Below the pieces are notes generated by a model. That model did not search any database. It saw only the letters and a program-made list of their open reading frames with translations, and was not told the DNA's origin. From Prolixibacteraceae bacterium (lineage in GTDB: Bacteria; Bacteroidota; Bacteroidia; Bacteroidales; Prolixibacteraceae): DNA of 64,000 nt. The stretch is from the NCBI GenBank assembly GCA_003506435.1, contig DOAQ01000036.1:310001-374000 (forward strand). Direction: 5' to 3'. The translations under genes were made by a program, and so were the position numbers. Shown piece after piece: positions 44,867 to 53,897 of the stretch (the first letter of the stretch is position 1; each line of letters begins with the position of its first letter).

Positions 44867-45694
44867 TCAAAGTACAATTGTAACAAAAACCGGTAAATGA
44901 TCGGACGGATAATGCAGATTTTTTGAGTCGGAAAGCACCGCATATTTTTTCACTTTTACCTTTTTATTGACAAAAATATAGTCAATTCGCTTATCCAGAG
45001 GATAGTTGAAGTTGAACGAATTAAATGTTCCTTCCGGTCCGTATGGCGCTTGTTCCGAAATTTCTTTCGAATCGGATAATTTTGTTTTAAAAATCTCAAT
45101 TGGTTTGGTATCTGGAAAAGTATTGAAATCGCCTGTCAATATTACCGGTAATTCTTCCGTGTTAATTTCTTCTATTTTTCGAAGTGTTAATTCGGCTGAT
45201 TTCTCCCGGGCAATTTTGCCAACATGGTCAAGATGGGTATTCAATACCAATATTTTTTTTCCTGATTGTTTTTCTTCCAGGATTGCCCATGAGCAAACCC
45301 TTTCACATGCTGCATCCCATGCAAGCGCCGGTTTGGTGCAATCTTCGGCAAGCCAGAAATTGCCATTGTCAAGCAAATTAAATTTTTTGGAGTTGTAAAA
45401 AACAGGCGAAAATTCTCCGGCTTGTTTCCCGTCGATACGTCCAACTCCCACCCATTTGAATTCAGGCAAGGCTTTGCATAAATCTTCTATTTGTCCGATC
45501 ATGGCTTCCTGTAAACCAAAAATATCGGCTTCATGGAAGCGCAGTAACTGACCAACCAAATCTTTTCTCATGGGCCAGGCATTCTCGCCGTCGCCCGGAT
45601 TATTATACCGAATATTGTACGTAATTACATTCATCTCCTGGGCAAAGGTATGAAAACCAATGATTAACAGGATGAGTAAAATAAATTGTTTCAC
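44867..45694 (-). CDS. Secreted endonuclease/exonuclease/phosphatase family protein
   Basis: This 275-residue protein has a signal peptide (KQFILLILLIIGFHTFAQ). The EEP fold shows in VITYNIRYNNPGDGEN, IFGLQEAMIGQIEDL, VILTGDFNTFPDTKP and the final YPSDHLPVFVTIVL. These are the metal-binding Asn, Glu, Asp and His of DNase I-like phosphodiesterases. Nuclease, phosphoesterase or sphingomyelinase-type activity cannot be told apart. Export suggests nutrient scavenging. Its start overlaps the esterase stop by four bases, so the two are co-translated. Confidence 0.9.
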   Translation of the reverse strand: MKQFILLILLIIGFHTFAQEMNVITYNIRYNNPGDGENAWPMRKDLVGQLLRFHEADIFGLQEAMIGQIEDLCKALPEFKWVGVGRIDGKQAGEFSPVFYNSKKFNLLDNGNFWLAEDCTKPALAWDAACERVCSWAILEEKQSGKKILVLNTHLDHVGKIAREKSAELTLRKIEEINTEELPVILTGDFNTFPDTKPIEIFKTKLSDSKEISEQAPYGPEGTFNSFNFNYPLDKRIDYIFVNKKVKVKKYAVLSDSKNLHYPSDHLPVFVTIVL

Positions 45695-46647
45695 GGGTTG
45701 CAGAAGTTAAATGTTTGATAATTGCATTTGGTTTGATCGCCGGGTACAATCGTATGAATTTGCTGTTTTTTCCCCTGAAAGACAAACTCATAACAAAACC
45801 GTGCTATTTCATCAAAATAAACTGAGATTGGTTTACCTGCCCATTCGTGAGCTCCCCCGCATACGGAAACCAGCCAATACGGTTTTCCCAGTTCGCGGAG
45901 TTTTTCAGAAATGGAATACCCCCCGTGAAGCATGATGTAGCCGGGTTCGTTTTCCTTACAGTAATGGTGCGGGGCAGAAGCGTAGGGTACAAGATTGTCG
46001 CAGGTGCCGTGGAAAAACATGGAAGGGACGGCCGATTCATCGTACACCTTGCTCAGGTCGGGGATTGCCCCGGCCATGCTCACCACTCCTGCATACGAAA
46101 CCGGGCCGGAATCAAGTCCGTAGCAAAACGGAGGTTGATAGGCGGCATTCAATACAGCTTCCGCACCGGCGCTGCTTCCTCCCAAAATTATCTTTTGCGG
46201 ATTGATGCCAAACGATTCGCGGTTCTGTATCAAATAGGAGGTAGCATCCTGAATGTCTTCAACCGAAGCCTGAAAAGTTGCCAATTTTTCATTGGCCGGA
46301 CAGTTGCAGCCAAAACCTGTTTCTGTACCCTTTCTGGTGAGCCGGTAACCAAGCGAAATAGCGGCGTACCCCATTTTTGCAAGCCGGGTGCAGAATGTTT
46401 TTCCGGCTGAACGGTCACCTCCTGAAAAACCTCCGCCATGAACATACAGGAAAACAAGTTTATTTTTCTCAAATTCCAAAGCAGGAAGATAAAGGTCCAG
46501 CTTTAATTCTTCACCATCTTTAGTCGCATAGGTGTATGAGTTCACCAACACCGAATCGGTAATTTCAGTTTGATATCGCTGGGCGTATGATCCGCCAAAA
46601 CTGAAAAGAATGACGAAGCAGATGATTATTGGTTTTATAAAATTCAT
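45691..46647 (-). CDS. Secreted alpha/beta hydrolase (carboxylesterase-like)
   Basis: This is a 318-residue protein with signal peptide FIKPIIICFVILFSFGGSYAQ. The alpha/beta-hydrolase core has an oxyanion FLYVHGGGFSGGDRS, the nucleophile elbow ILGGSSAGAEAVL (Ser in GSSAG), and a C-terminal GAHEW-like His (VCGGAHEWAGK). This is the HSL/BD-FAE-type esterase pattern. Six Cys in the GCNCPANEK and C-terminal parts may form disulphides, fitting the periplasm. Ester or xylan-acetyl substrates are possible but unproven. Its 3' end overlaps the next gene by four bases. Confidence 0.88.
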   Translation of the reverse strand: MNFIKPIIICFVILFSFGGSYAQRYQTEITDSVLVNSYTYATKDGEELKLDLYLPALEFEKNKLVFLYVHGGGFSGGDRSAGKTFCTRLAKMGYAAISLGYRLTRKGTETGFGCNCPANEKLATFQASVEDIQDATSYLIQNRESFGINPQKIILGGSSAGAEAVLNAAYQPPFCYGLDSGPVSYAGVVSMAGAIPDLSKVYDESAVPSMFFHGTCDNLVPYASAPHHYCKENEPGYIMLHGGYSISEKLRELGKPYWLVSVCGGAHEWAGKPISVYFDEIARFCYEFVFQGKKQQIHTIVPGDQTKCNYQTFNFCNP

Positions 46648-46698
46648 TCTGGTTGAATATGTATTGTTCTGAATCCCGCAAAAAGAGATTCGATGTAT

Positions 46699-47166
46699 TT
46701 AATTTTCGAAATGGTAAAGGAATGTAAGTAATCCGGTCATAACCGGTTTCGGGCTGTCTTTCATTTCCATCCGGATGTCGAGTTGTACCTTGGCAATTCC
46801 CCGCAAATCGGAAATAGAATGCAGTTTCACCCGTACCCTGATTTCGCTGTCAACAACAACAGGCTGGCCAAAGCGGACATTCTCAATTCCGTAATTGATC
46901 ATCATTTTTACGTTTTTTACTTCCATCAACTGCATCCAGAAGTAGGCAAGCATTGAAATGGAATAGTACCCATGAGCAATAGTTGCTTTATAAGGCGATT
47001 CTACTTTGGCGCGTTCCGGATCGGTATGAATCCATTGCCAGTCTAAAGTAGCATCAGCAAATTTATTAATGTAATCCTGGGTAACTTTCAGGTATTCGGA
47101 AACGCCGATTTCTTTCCCTAAATAACTGGCAAATTCATCGTAACTATTAACAGTAATCGTAGCCAT
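46699..47166 (-). CDS. MaoC family dehydratase
   Basis: This is a 155-residue hot-dog fold enzyme. The hydratase motif DWQWIHTDPERAKVESPYKATIAHGYYSI has the catalytic Asp and His spaced as in (R)-specific enoyl-CoA hydratases. The short length fits a single-domain MaoC protein. It likely hydrates short or medium enoyl-CoA in fatty acid or polyhydroxyalkanoate-type metabolism. It lies 51 bases upstream of the esterase gene on the same strand, so it may be the first gene of the leftward run. Its upstream region (47167-47350) contains its promoter. Confidence 0.92.
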   Translation of the reverse strand: MATITVNSYDEFASYLGKEIGVSEYLKVTQDYINKFADATLDWQWIHTDPERAKVESPYKATIAHGYYSISMLAYFWMQLMEVKNVKMMINYGIENVRFGQPVVVDSEIRVRVKLHSISDLRGIAKVQLDIRMEMKDSPKPVMTGLLTFLYHFEN

Positions 47167-47363
47167 GTTTTAAATTGTTTATATCGATTTTTAGAGCTTT
47201 GTTTGTTTTATGTCGTTCAAAAATAAGGCATTTTTTCTGAAAATATACATCATTTACTTTAAAAATACAATTATTGATAAATGGAATATTTTGGTCGGTT
47301 GTGCCAATAAATCCAAGTTATTTTCAGGATACCTGAGGGAAGTTATTTTGATTTTCAAAAAAG

Positions 47364-47392
47364 TTTGAATGCAGAAAAAATAGTTACCTTTG
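47364..47392 (+). promoter_or_regulatory. Bacteroidota-type promoter of the cobalamin locus
   Basis: A -33 box TTTG at 47364-47367 and a -7 box TACCTTTG at 47385-47392 are separated by 17 bases, matching the TTTG/TAnnTTTG consensus. The predicted transcription start near 47399 falls at the beginning of the riboswitch. Confidence 0.7.
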
Positions 47393-47394
47393 CC

Positions 47395-47560
47395 GGGTAT
47401 TTGGTCCCGTATTGGGATAATAGGGAAACAGGTGAGATTCCTGTACAGTTCCCGCTGCTGTAATTTCGTAATTTTTTTGCCATCAGGCCACTGTCTGCAT
47501 CGTTTGGACGGGAAGGCGGCAAAGAGTAGGATAAGTCAGAAGACCTGCCGGATACAAAGG
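47395..47560 (+). promoter_or_regulatory. Cobalamin (B12) riboswitch
   Basis: Conserved aptamer elements occur in the right order: AATAGGGAAACAGGTGAGA, TTCCTGTACAGTTCCCGC, TGCTGTAA, GCCACTG, GGGAAGGCGG, then AGTAGGATAAGTCAGAAGACC followed by TGCC (B12 box). It ends about 85 bases before the first start codon, the usual distance for a switch that controls translation or termination of the downstream genes. High adenosylcobalamin should repress the uptake locus at 47644-53463. Confidence 0.92.
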
Positions 47561-47643
47561 GTTTTAAAGCTTTCGGGAAAAAAGCAAAAGAACAGTAACT
47601 GCTCTGGTCTTTCCTATTTAAGCTGCGAAATCCATCAATTTTA

Positions 47644-50055
47644 ATGATGGTAAAAATGAAGATTCGCAACACAATCAGAAATTTAATTGCATGTGCGCTG
47701 TTGATTACAGCCAGCCTTTTTGCGCACGGTCAATTTGTAAAAACGATCCATTCGTATTTGCCTGCTCCGGGGCAATACACCAATTCGGAACAAATCGGGA
47801 GGCCCGCCGCTGCACAATCCATTGTCAGCAAGCTGAACGGACTAGTCAGTTTGGGCGGTTACGGCGGATATATTGTTGTTGGTTTTGACCACAGCATCGA
47901 AAATGATCCGGCCAACCCGTACGGGGTCGATTTCACCATCTTTGGAAATGCCACTTCCATCTGGTCTGAAACCGGTATTGTACAGGTGATGCGCGACGAC
48001 AATGCGAACGGCCTGCCAGACGATACATGGTACGAAATTGCCGGGAGCGATCACCATTTTTCAACGACCAAAGCCAATTATCAGATGACATACACCAATC
48101 CGGGCGACGGAATTGTAGCCGATATTAACTGGACGGACAATATCGGACAGTCGGGAACGATGCGGGCCAACAGTTTTCACCAGCAGCCGTATTATCCGAT
48201 GAGCGCCTGGTTTCCGGGTGTCAATACCGGACAACTGACTTTTTCGGGAACATTAGTGGCCGGAAACATCGATATTTCGTCGGCCATGCAGGTAGTGGTG
48301 CATCCCCGTGCGTTCGGTTATGCCGACAATACAAAAACCATTTCGCTGACTGAAAACCTGCCCGACAATCCGTACACTTTTGAAATTGAAGGCAGCGGCG
48401 GCGATGCCATTGATATTTCGTGGGCGCGCGATGCAAACAGAAATTACGTTGAACTCAATAAAATTGATTTCGTTCGGATTTATACCGGGATGAATGCTAT
48501 TGCCGGTTGGCTTGGCGAGATTTCTGCTGAAATTGCAGGTATCCGCGATGTGGCCCCGCAAACAGCACAGGGGAAAACACAAATGGTGGTGATGGAGGAT
48601 CTGCCGAAAAGTGTCTTCAAAAATGATGTTTTGTCGCTGAAAGCCCATTCTTTTTCAAAAGGAAAACCGCTTGCTGAAACTATTGAATGGACTGCAACCC
48701 CTGCCGATGCGGTAAAAATTGAAAACGGAAAATTAACTGCATTGAAATCCGGAACGGTTGCTCTAAAAGTATGGCTGGCCTCCGACCATTCGGTTTTTGC
48801 TGAACACGAACTAAAAATAATTTCCGCCGGAAATGCGAAAATTGAACTCAGCACAACTACCGTTCAGAAAAACGACAAACTGAAACTCACCGGAAAAATT
48901 ACCGATGACGCCGGAAACACAATTGCCGGAATGACCGGAGAATGGTCTTCGGGCGACAATACTGTTTTCAGTATAACGGAGGAAGACGGGCAGGCGTATT
49001 TGCTGGCTTTGAAGGAAGGACAGGCCTGGCTTCGTTTTCAGGCTAAAGAAAAACCGGAGATTAAAGATTTGGTACAGATAACCGTTTTGCCCGAATCAGT
49101 TGCCAAAAAAGTTTTTGTTTCAGTAAAGACAGAAACTGCAACACTGTTCCCGCGCCAAAGTCTGATGGTTGAATTGTTCGATCTGAATGCTTTTGTCGAC
49201 AGCCGGGGTGGTGATTATTCGATTCAGGCGGTATCGAAAACTACGGTGGCACATGCTATTGCACAGGTTTTTAAGCAGATGCAAACCTCCGGCGATTTTA
49301 AATTTCGCGACGATGTGCGTGGAAACAATCAGCTTTATATTTGGAAAATTCCTGAAACAGATAATGGCTCCACTGTTTTGCATTACGGCTACGGCGGAAC
49401 CCGCGAAACCGACGCTTACAAAAAAGTATGGCTGGTGAAAATCAATCAGCAAACGTTTGTTTCCGGCCTCGAAACGGAAATAAACAATGGCGACGAACTA
49501 TTGATTTACCATATCCCCGACAACTCGGTAAACTGGCAATTCACCCAGTTGACAGCAGACAACGACAGTATCAGTAGGAATGAAACGGTGGCAATCCAGC
49601 GGATGCAGTTTTTATGCAGCATGAATGCCGACCGGCAAGTATCGGTCACTTCGTCGGATGTGATGAGTGGTGCTTCGGTAAAAATTGACGGCGGCGAAAC
49701 CAAACAAACCGACGAATTCGGAAAAGTTTCGTTCAGCCTTGCACAAAGCGGTAATTACATCGCTGTTTCAGGAATTGACAAACTGAAGCTGAATGTAGCC
49801 GGAACCACCGGAATACACGACTTGTCGCAACAGCAAATAACTGTTTACCCGAATCCGGCAAACCGGCAGATTTGGATAAATTCTGATTTGCAAACCGGGA
49901 CAGTCGAACTGTTCGACCTTTCGGGCCGCCGGGTACTTCAGCAGAATTTTGAAAATGATGCCCCAATGGATATTTCATTCCTGAAACCGGGAGTGTATCT
50001 TTTGCGGCTGTCCTCAGAAAATGAAATTTTTCAGCAAAAAATAATCAAACAATAG
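47644..50055 (+). CDS. Surface protein of the B12 uptake locus with Ig-like domains and T9SS sorting signal
   Basis: This is an 803-residue exported protein. Signal peptide LIACALLITASLFAHGQ; a first domain of about 270 residues (GGYGGYIVVGFDHSIENDP, DDNANGLPDDTWYEIAGSD) of a type found in B12-locus surface proteins. Ig-like repeats (WTATPADAVKIENGKLTALKSG) and a region similar to DUF4430 follow. It ends with a type A T9SS tail (ITVYPNPANRQIWI, ELFDLSGRRVL, LKPGVYLLRL). DUF4430 is similar to a cobalamin-carrier C-terminal domain, which suits B12 capture at the surface. The first of three nearby ATGs is used; 47656 is as likely. Confidence 0.83.
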   Translation: MMVKMKIRNTIRNLIACALLITASLFAHGQFVKTIHSYLPAPGQYTNSEQIGRPAAAQSIVSKLNGLVSLGGYGGYIVVGFDHSIENDPANPYGVDFTIFGNATSIWSETGIVQVMRDDNANGLPDDTWYEIAGSDHHFSTTKANYQMTYTNPGDGIVADINWTDNIGQSGTMRANSFHQQPYYPMSAWFPGVNTGQLTFSGTLVAGNIDISSAMQVVVHPRAFGYADNTKTISLTENLPDNPYTFEIEGSGGDAIDISWARDANRNYVELNKIDFVRIYTGMNAIAGWLGEISAEIAGIRDVAPQTAQGKTQMVVMEDLPKSVFKNDVLSLKAHSFSKGKPLAETIEWTATPADAVKIENGKLTALKSGTVALKVWLASDHSVFAEHELKIISAGNAKIELSTTTVQKNDKLKLTGKITDDAGNTIAGMTGEWSSGDNTVFSITEEDGQAYLLALKEGQAWLRFQAKEKPEIKDLVQITVLPESVAKKVFVSVKTETATLFPRQSLMVELFDLNAFVDSRGGDYSIQAVSKTTVAHAIAQVFKQMQTSGDFKFRDDVRGNNQLYIWKIPETDNGSTVLHYGYGGTRETDAYKKVWLVKINQQTFVSGLETEINNGDELLIYHIPDNSVNWQFTQLTADNDSISRNETVAIQRMQFLCSMNADRQVSVTSSDVMSGASVKIDGGETKQTDEFGKVSFSLAQSGNYIAVSGIDKLKLNVAGTTGIHDLSQQQITVYPNPANRQIWINSDLQTGTVELFDLSGRRVLQQNFENDAPMDISFLKPGVYLLRLSSENEIFQQKIIKQ

Positions 50056-50062
50056 CGACCGG

Positions 50063-52024
50063 GTGAGAAAACGATGGATAAAATATTGCCTTTTGCTGCT
50101 GGTTTTTTCTATTGAAACCGGCTGGGCGCAATCCATCCGCGATACCATTCGCATTCGGGAAGTGTCGGTTTTCGGGCAACGCAAAGCCGAAGAGGCCGGG
50201 GTAATGCAAACCAAGGTTGACACATTGGTTCTGAAAGCCCTGCAATCGCTCGATATTTCCGAGTTGCTGTCGGCACACAGTCCGGTATTCATTAAATCGT
50301 ACGGGCGCGGTTCGGCGGCTTCCGCTTCGTTCCGGGGCACGGCTTCCTCGCATACCCAGGTAGTATGGAACGGTATGGCGGTAAATTCACCCATGCGTGG
50401 CGATGTCGATTTCTCGATGTTACCGGTATCCTTTATCGACGATATGGAACTGTTGCACGGCGGAAGTTCGCTGGCTGCCGGTTCTGGTGCGCTGGGCGGC
50501 AGCATCCTGATTGAAAATAAGGCCGACTGGAGCAACCGGCTCAACATCCGTTATTCGCAAACGCTGGAAAGTTTCAGGACGTACAAAGAATTTATACGGG
50601 TGATGGCCGGAACGGAAAAATTTCAGTCGAAAACCCGCCTGTTTTCCGACCGTTCAGAGAACGATTTTCCGTATTATAATTACGGGGTACTGCCACAGCG
50701 CGATGCTGTTCAGAAGAACGCGGGCTACAAAAAACAGGGTTTGTTGCAGGAATTTTACGGACGACTGGGGCGAAAGCATTTTGTATCGCTGAAAGGCTGG
50801 TTTTACAAAAGCGAACGCGACTTGCCGCAACTGATGTCGTTCGAGGGAGCCAACCGCGCCGAAACGCAGAACGACCAAAATCTGCGGCTGGTGGCCGATT
50901 GGAAATGGTATTCAGAAAAGCACCAACTGAAAATGATGGCCGGATTCTCGAATAACCAACTGGGCTATTTCCGAAGCAGTACTGAAGCCAATTTTGTGAA
51001 TTTCGACAGCGACAGCCGCGAAAATGTGTTCACCCATCAAACTAAATTCGACTGGAAGCCGGGCGAAAAGCTGAGTTTTCAGTGGTCGCTCAACAATACA
51101 TTCAGCAAAGTGGAAATATACGACCGTGCGCAGCAAACCGGGTATAATGAGTCGCGTTTCGAAAGTTCCCTGCTGAATTCTGCACGGGCGCTTTTAAGTA
51201 AAAAACTGGCTGCGTCGTTCCTGTTCCGCACCGAATTGTACGATGGAAAACTGATTGCTTTCATTCCTTCGTTGGGCATTGATTACGATTTCGATAAAAC
51301 TTCAGGATTGAAAATTAACCTGAGCCGCAATTACCACAAACCCAATCTGAACGATTTGTACTGGCTGCCTGGCGGAAACCCTGATCTGAAACCGGAAGAC
51401 GGCTTTTCGTCGGATGTGGCGCTTCAGAAAAAATGGACACAAAACGAATCTGATTTCGACTTCAAACTAACTGGTTTTGCCTCGCTCATCGACGACTGGA
51501 TCATCTGGCGGCCTGCTGCCAACGGCGCGTATTACTGGGAAGCAGCCAACCTGAAAAAAGTATTTTCGCGCGGGTTGGAGTTTTCTTCCTCGTGGCGCTA
51601 TCATCCGACCGATCAACTGAAACTGGCAGTGAACGCCAATTATTCGTTCACCCGGTCGACCAACGAGAATGCGGTGGAATCAATTGACGAATCGCGGGGT
51701 AAACAACTGATTTATATTCCGAAACACAAAGGGAATGTGTTTGCACAGCTCGATTACCGTAACTACTATGTGAAGGCGAGCGCCCCGTTCACCGGCAAGC
51801 GTTATACTACGTCGGACAACAACGAATCGGCGTTCGAGGAAGTGCTGACCCCGTATTGGTTGGTGCATGTCACTGCCGGTAAGAAGTTTTTACTGAAATG
51901 GTTCGCTGCCGACGCATCGCTGCGTGTGGAAAACATTTTCGATACCGATTATATGGCCGTTTTGTGGCGACCCATGCCGGGGCGGTACTATTCGTTTAAC
52001 CTTCAACTGGAATGGAAACGATGA
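50063..52024 (+). CDS. TonB-dependent receptor, BtuB-like
   Basis: This is a 653-residue outer-membrane receptor that starts with GTG. Signal peptide KYCLLLLVFSIETGWAQ. The plug domain follows (RIREVSVFGQRKAEE as TonB-box region, LLSAHSPVFIKSYGRGSAASASFRG, LLHGGSSLAAGSGALGGSI). A beta-barrel ends in a terminal aromatic strand (YYSFNLQLEWKR). It lies seven bases after the surface protein stop and under a B12 riboswitch, which identifies it as the cobalamin importer of the locus. There is no N-terminal STN or carboxypeptidase-like domain, as in BtuB. Energy comes from TonB-ExbBD encoded elsewhere. Confidence 0.9.
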   Translation: MRKRWIKYCLLLLVFSIETGWAQSIRDTIRIREVSVFGQRKAEEAGVMQTKVDTLVLKALQSLDISELLSAHSPVFIKSYGRGSAASASFRGTASSHTQVVWNGMAVNSPMRGDVDFSMLPVSFIDDMELLHGGSSLAAGSGALGGSILIENKADWSNRLNIRYSQTLESFRTYKEFIRVMAGTEKFQSKTRLFSDRSENDFPYYNYGVLPQRDAVQKNAGYKKQGLLQEFYGRLGRKHFVSLKGWFYKSERDLPQLMSFEGANRAETQNDQNLRLVADWKWYSEKHQLKMMAGFSNNQLGYFRSSTEANFVNFDSDSRENVFTHQTKFDWKPGEKLSFQWSLNNTFSKVEIYDRAQQTGYNESRFESSLLNSARALLSKKLAASFLFRTELYDGKLIAFIPSLGIDYDFDKTSGLKINLSRNYHKPNLNDLYWLPGGNPDLKPEDGFSSDVALQKKWTQNESDFDFKLTGFASLIDDWIIWRPAANGAYYWEAANLKKVFSRGLEFSSSWRYHPTDQLKLAVNANYSFTRSTNENAVESIDESRGKQLIYIPKHKGNVFAQLDYRNYYVKASAPFTGKRYTTSDNNESAFEEVLTPYWLVHVTAGKKFLLKWFAADASLRVENIFDTDYMAVLWRPMPGRYYSFNLQLEWKR

Positions 52025-52155
52025 AATAGCCATAAGAGCTAAAGCTCATACAAATCGGGAATGATTACTTATGGCTATTCCATGCGTCGGTTACTTAATT
52101 GAAAAAACAAAAGCTAATACGAAAATTGTACGGTCAACTTTGAAAAAATAAACAC

Positions 52156-53463
52156 ATGAAAAAAGCAGGCATCTTCTTACACGCTTTTCCGGGGCATTTT
52201 CACCGTTTCGTCCGGGAAAAAGAAACATGTCCTGATCCTGGATTTCCCGCGGACATTTCCGGATATGTCATTCGCAAACCCGGGGTGGCTCCCGGTAAAA
52301 ACCGGGATTACCCCGGGCTACCAATATCTGACCCTTATAGGGTCGTTTCCGGGCGCGTCATCCTGAACTTGTTTCAGGATCTCATCGCACCGACAGGAAC
52401 AAAGCTTATTTTGTTACTGTTTTTCCTGATTGCTTCCTGTTCCGAAGAACCGGTCGAAACGGTTTTCTTCAATTTCAAAGGCGGGGAGGGCGTGTTTATC
52501 TGCAACGAAGGCAATTTCATGTACGGCAACGCCTCGCTGTCGTTTTACGATTCGAACACCAGGAAAGTAACCAACCATATTTTTCAGGCCCGGAACGGCG
52601 CACCGCTGGGCGATGTGGTGCAGTCGATGAATATTTTGGGCGACCGGGGATTTGTAGTCGTTAATAATTCCGGAAAAATTTATGTGATCGATACCGAAAC
52701 TGCCGAATTTAAAGGTAGTATTACCGGGCTGAGTTCGCCCCGCTATATCCATTTTGTGAGTTCTGAGAAAGCGTACATCACCGATTTGTACAACACGAAA
52801 ATAACGATCATCAATCCTGAAACCTTGCAAAAGACGGGCAGTATCGATGTGTCGGAACCGTTGTCGCAGTTTTTGCAGCACAGCACCGAGCAGATGGTTC
52901 AGTGGGGCAAATACGTTTTTGTTTCGTGCTGGTCGTACGACAACACGGTGCTGGTAATTGATTCGGAAACTGACCGGGTGGTGGAAGAAATTGAAGTGCC
53001 GATTCAGCCCAAAAGCATGGCGCTCGATAAAAACAGCAAGCTGTGGGTCCTCACCGATGGCGGTTTCGAAGGAAACCCCTTTGGGTTCGAAGCGCCTGCG
53101 CTGGTAAAAATTGATGCGTCGACTTTTGAAGTAGAACGGCTCTGGCGTTTTGCGAAAGGCAATCATCCGTCGGGCCTGACGATGAATGCAACTGCCGACA
53201 CACTTTATTTCCTGAACCTGCATGTCTGGCAAATGCCGGTTGATGCGACGAAACTGCCCGAATCGCCTTTTATCGAAAGTCCTTATACCGATACGTATGG
53301 CGGGTTTTACAGTCTGTCCATTGACCCGAAAACTTCGGATGTGTATGTTGGCGATGCCATCGACCACCGGCAGGACGGAATGGTGTACCGCTATTCATCC
53401 TCCGGCGAACTGAAAGACCACTTCCGCGTTGGAATTGCCCCGGGGTATCTGGTGTTTAAGTAA
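52156..53463 (+). CDS. BtuG-like surface lipoprotein (YncE-type beta-propeller), 5' end disturbed by a repeat
   Basis: From about residue 100 this protein is a YncE/DUF5074-type propeller (GGEGVFICNEGNFMYGNASLS, GFVVVNNSGKIYVIDTE, SPRYIHFVSSEKAYITDLYN, NHPSGLTMN). This is the fold of BtuG, the B12-capturing lid of BtuB. A lipobox (FFLIASC, Cys95) follows a hydrophobic stretch, but 80 residues with no signal character lie between ATG 52156 and it. Those residues are encoded by palindromic repeat DNA (52279-52317 and 52357-52383). Translation may start in frame at TTG 52369 or run through from 52156. The B12-locus setting supports the function; the start is uncertain. Confidence 0.8.
   Translation: MKKAGIFLHAFPGHFHRFVREKETCPDPGFPADISGYVIRKPGVAPGKNRDYPGLPISDPYRVVSGRVILNLFQDLIAPTGTKLILLLFFLIASCSEEPVETVFFNFKGGEGVFICNEGNFMYGNASLSFYDSNTRKVTNHIFQARNGAPLGDVVQSMNILGDRGFVVVNNSGKIYVIDTETAEFKGSITGLSSPRYIHFVSSEKAYITDLYNTKITIINPETLQKTGSIDVSEPLSQFLQHSTEQMVQWGKYVFVSCWSYDNTVLVIDSETDRVVEEIEVPIQPKSMALDKNSKLWVLTDGGFEGNPFGFEAPALVKIDASTFEVERLWRFAKGNHPSGLTMNATADTLYFLNLHVWQMPVDATKLPESPFIESPYTDTYGGFYSLSIDPKTSDVYVGDAIDHRQDGMVYRYSSSGELKDHFRVGIAPGYLVFK
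52279..52383. repeat. Palindromic repeats inside the 5' part of the BtuG-like gene
   Basis: Two palindromes: a nested one with arms CCCGGGGT/ACCCCGGG (52279-52286, 52310-52317) around CCCGGT/ACCGGG, and GTCATCCTGAACTTGTTTCAGGATCTC-like (52357-52383), a half unit of the family at 53.5-54.7 kb. They are in frame, so the reading frame stays open through them. Confidence 0.85.
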
Positions 53464-53484
53464 AGTTGGATCAGTCATGCCCAA

Positions 53485-53757
53485 CATCAAAGCGCCATGC
53501 CGAACTCCTGTCCTCGTCATGCCATACATCATCCAGTCATGCTGAACTTGTTTCAGCATCTCACGAACACAATGGAAAGGCGCGTTAAAGGGACAGATCC
53601 CGAAACAAGTTCGGGATGACCACCCATCAATGAAGCGTCATGCCGAACTCGTTTCGGCATCTCATGATAACAATGGAAAGGCATGTTAAAACAACAGGCC
53701 CTGAAACAACCCCGAAGTTTCGGGGCAGGGATGACTCGCCGATCGGGGAGGGTGACG
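53485..53757. repeat. Left copy of the long direct repeat, made of REPIN-like units
   Basis: Two units, each a palindromic half (GTCATGCTGAACTTG... or GTCATGCCGAACTCG...), a spacer containing AACAATGGAAAGG, and an inverted half (GATCCCGAAACAAGTTCGGGATGAC or a CCCCGAA/TTCGGGG form). The copy from CATCAAAGCG to GATCGGGG..GGTGACG recurs at 54276-54532 with small indels. No gene lies within; 53758-53897 before the GIY-YIG gene shows nothing else recognisable. Confidence 0.85.
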
Positions 53758-53897
53758 TTTCTCCGGAGGCAGGCGACTTTTTGCCTCTTTCCATACATCG
53801 ATATCCCTTCCCTTCAATATTGAGGTTTCTAACTCTTTACTTTTTGTTTAAAACCACCTACCTTGTATACTGAAACATATAAAACAACATTTTTGCA

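Noticed and set aside
52414..53367. 317-codon - strand open frame opposite the BtuG-like gene
   Set aside because: The composition is Arg/His/Phe rich as in shadow frames, and the + strand is a clear propeller.
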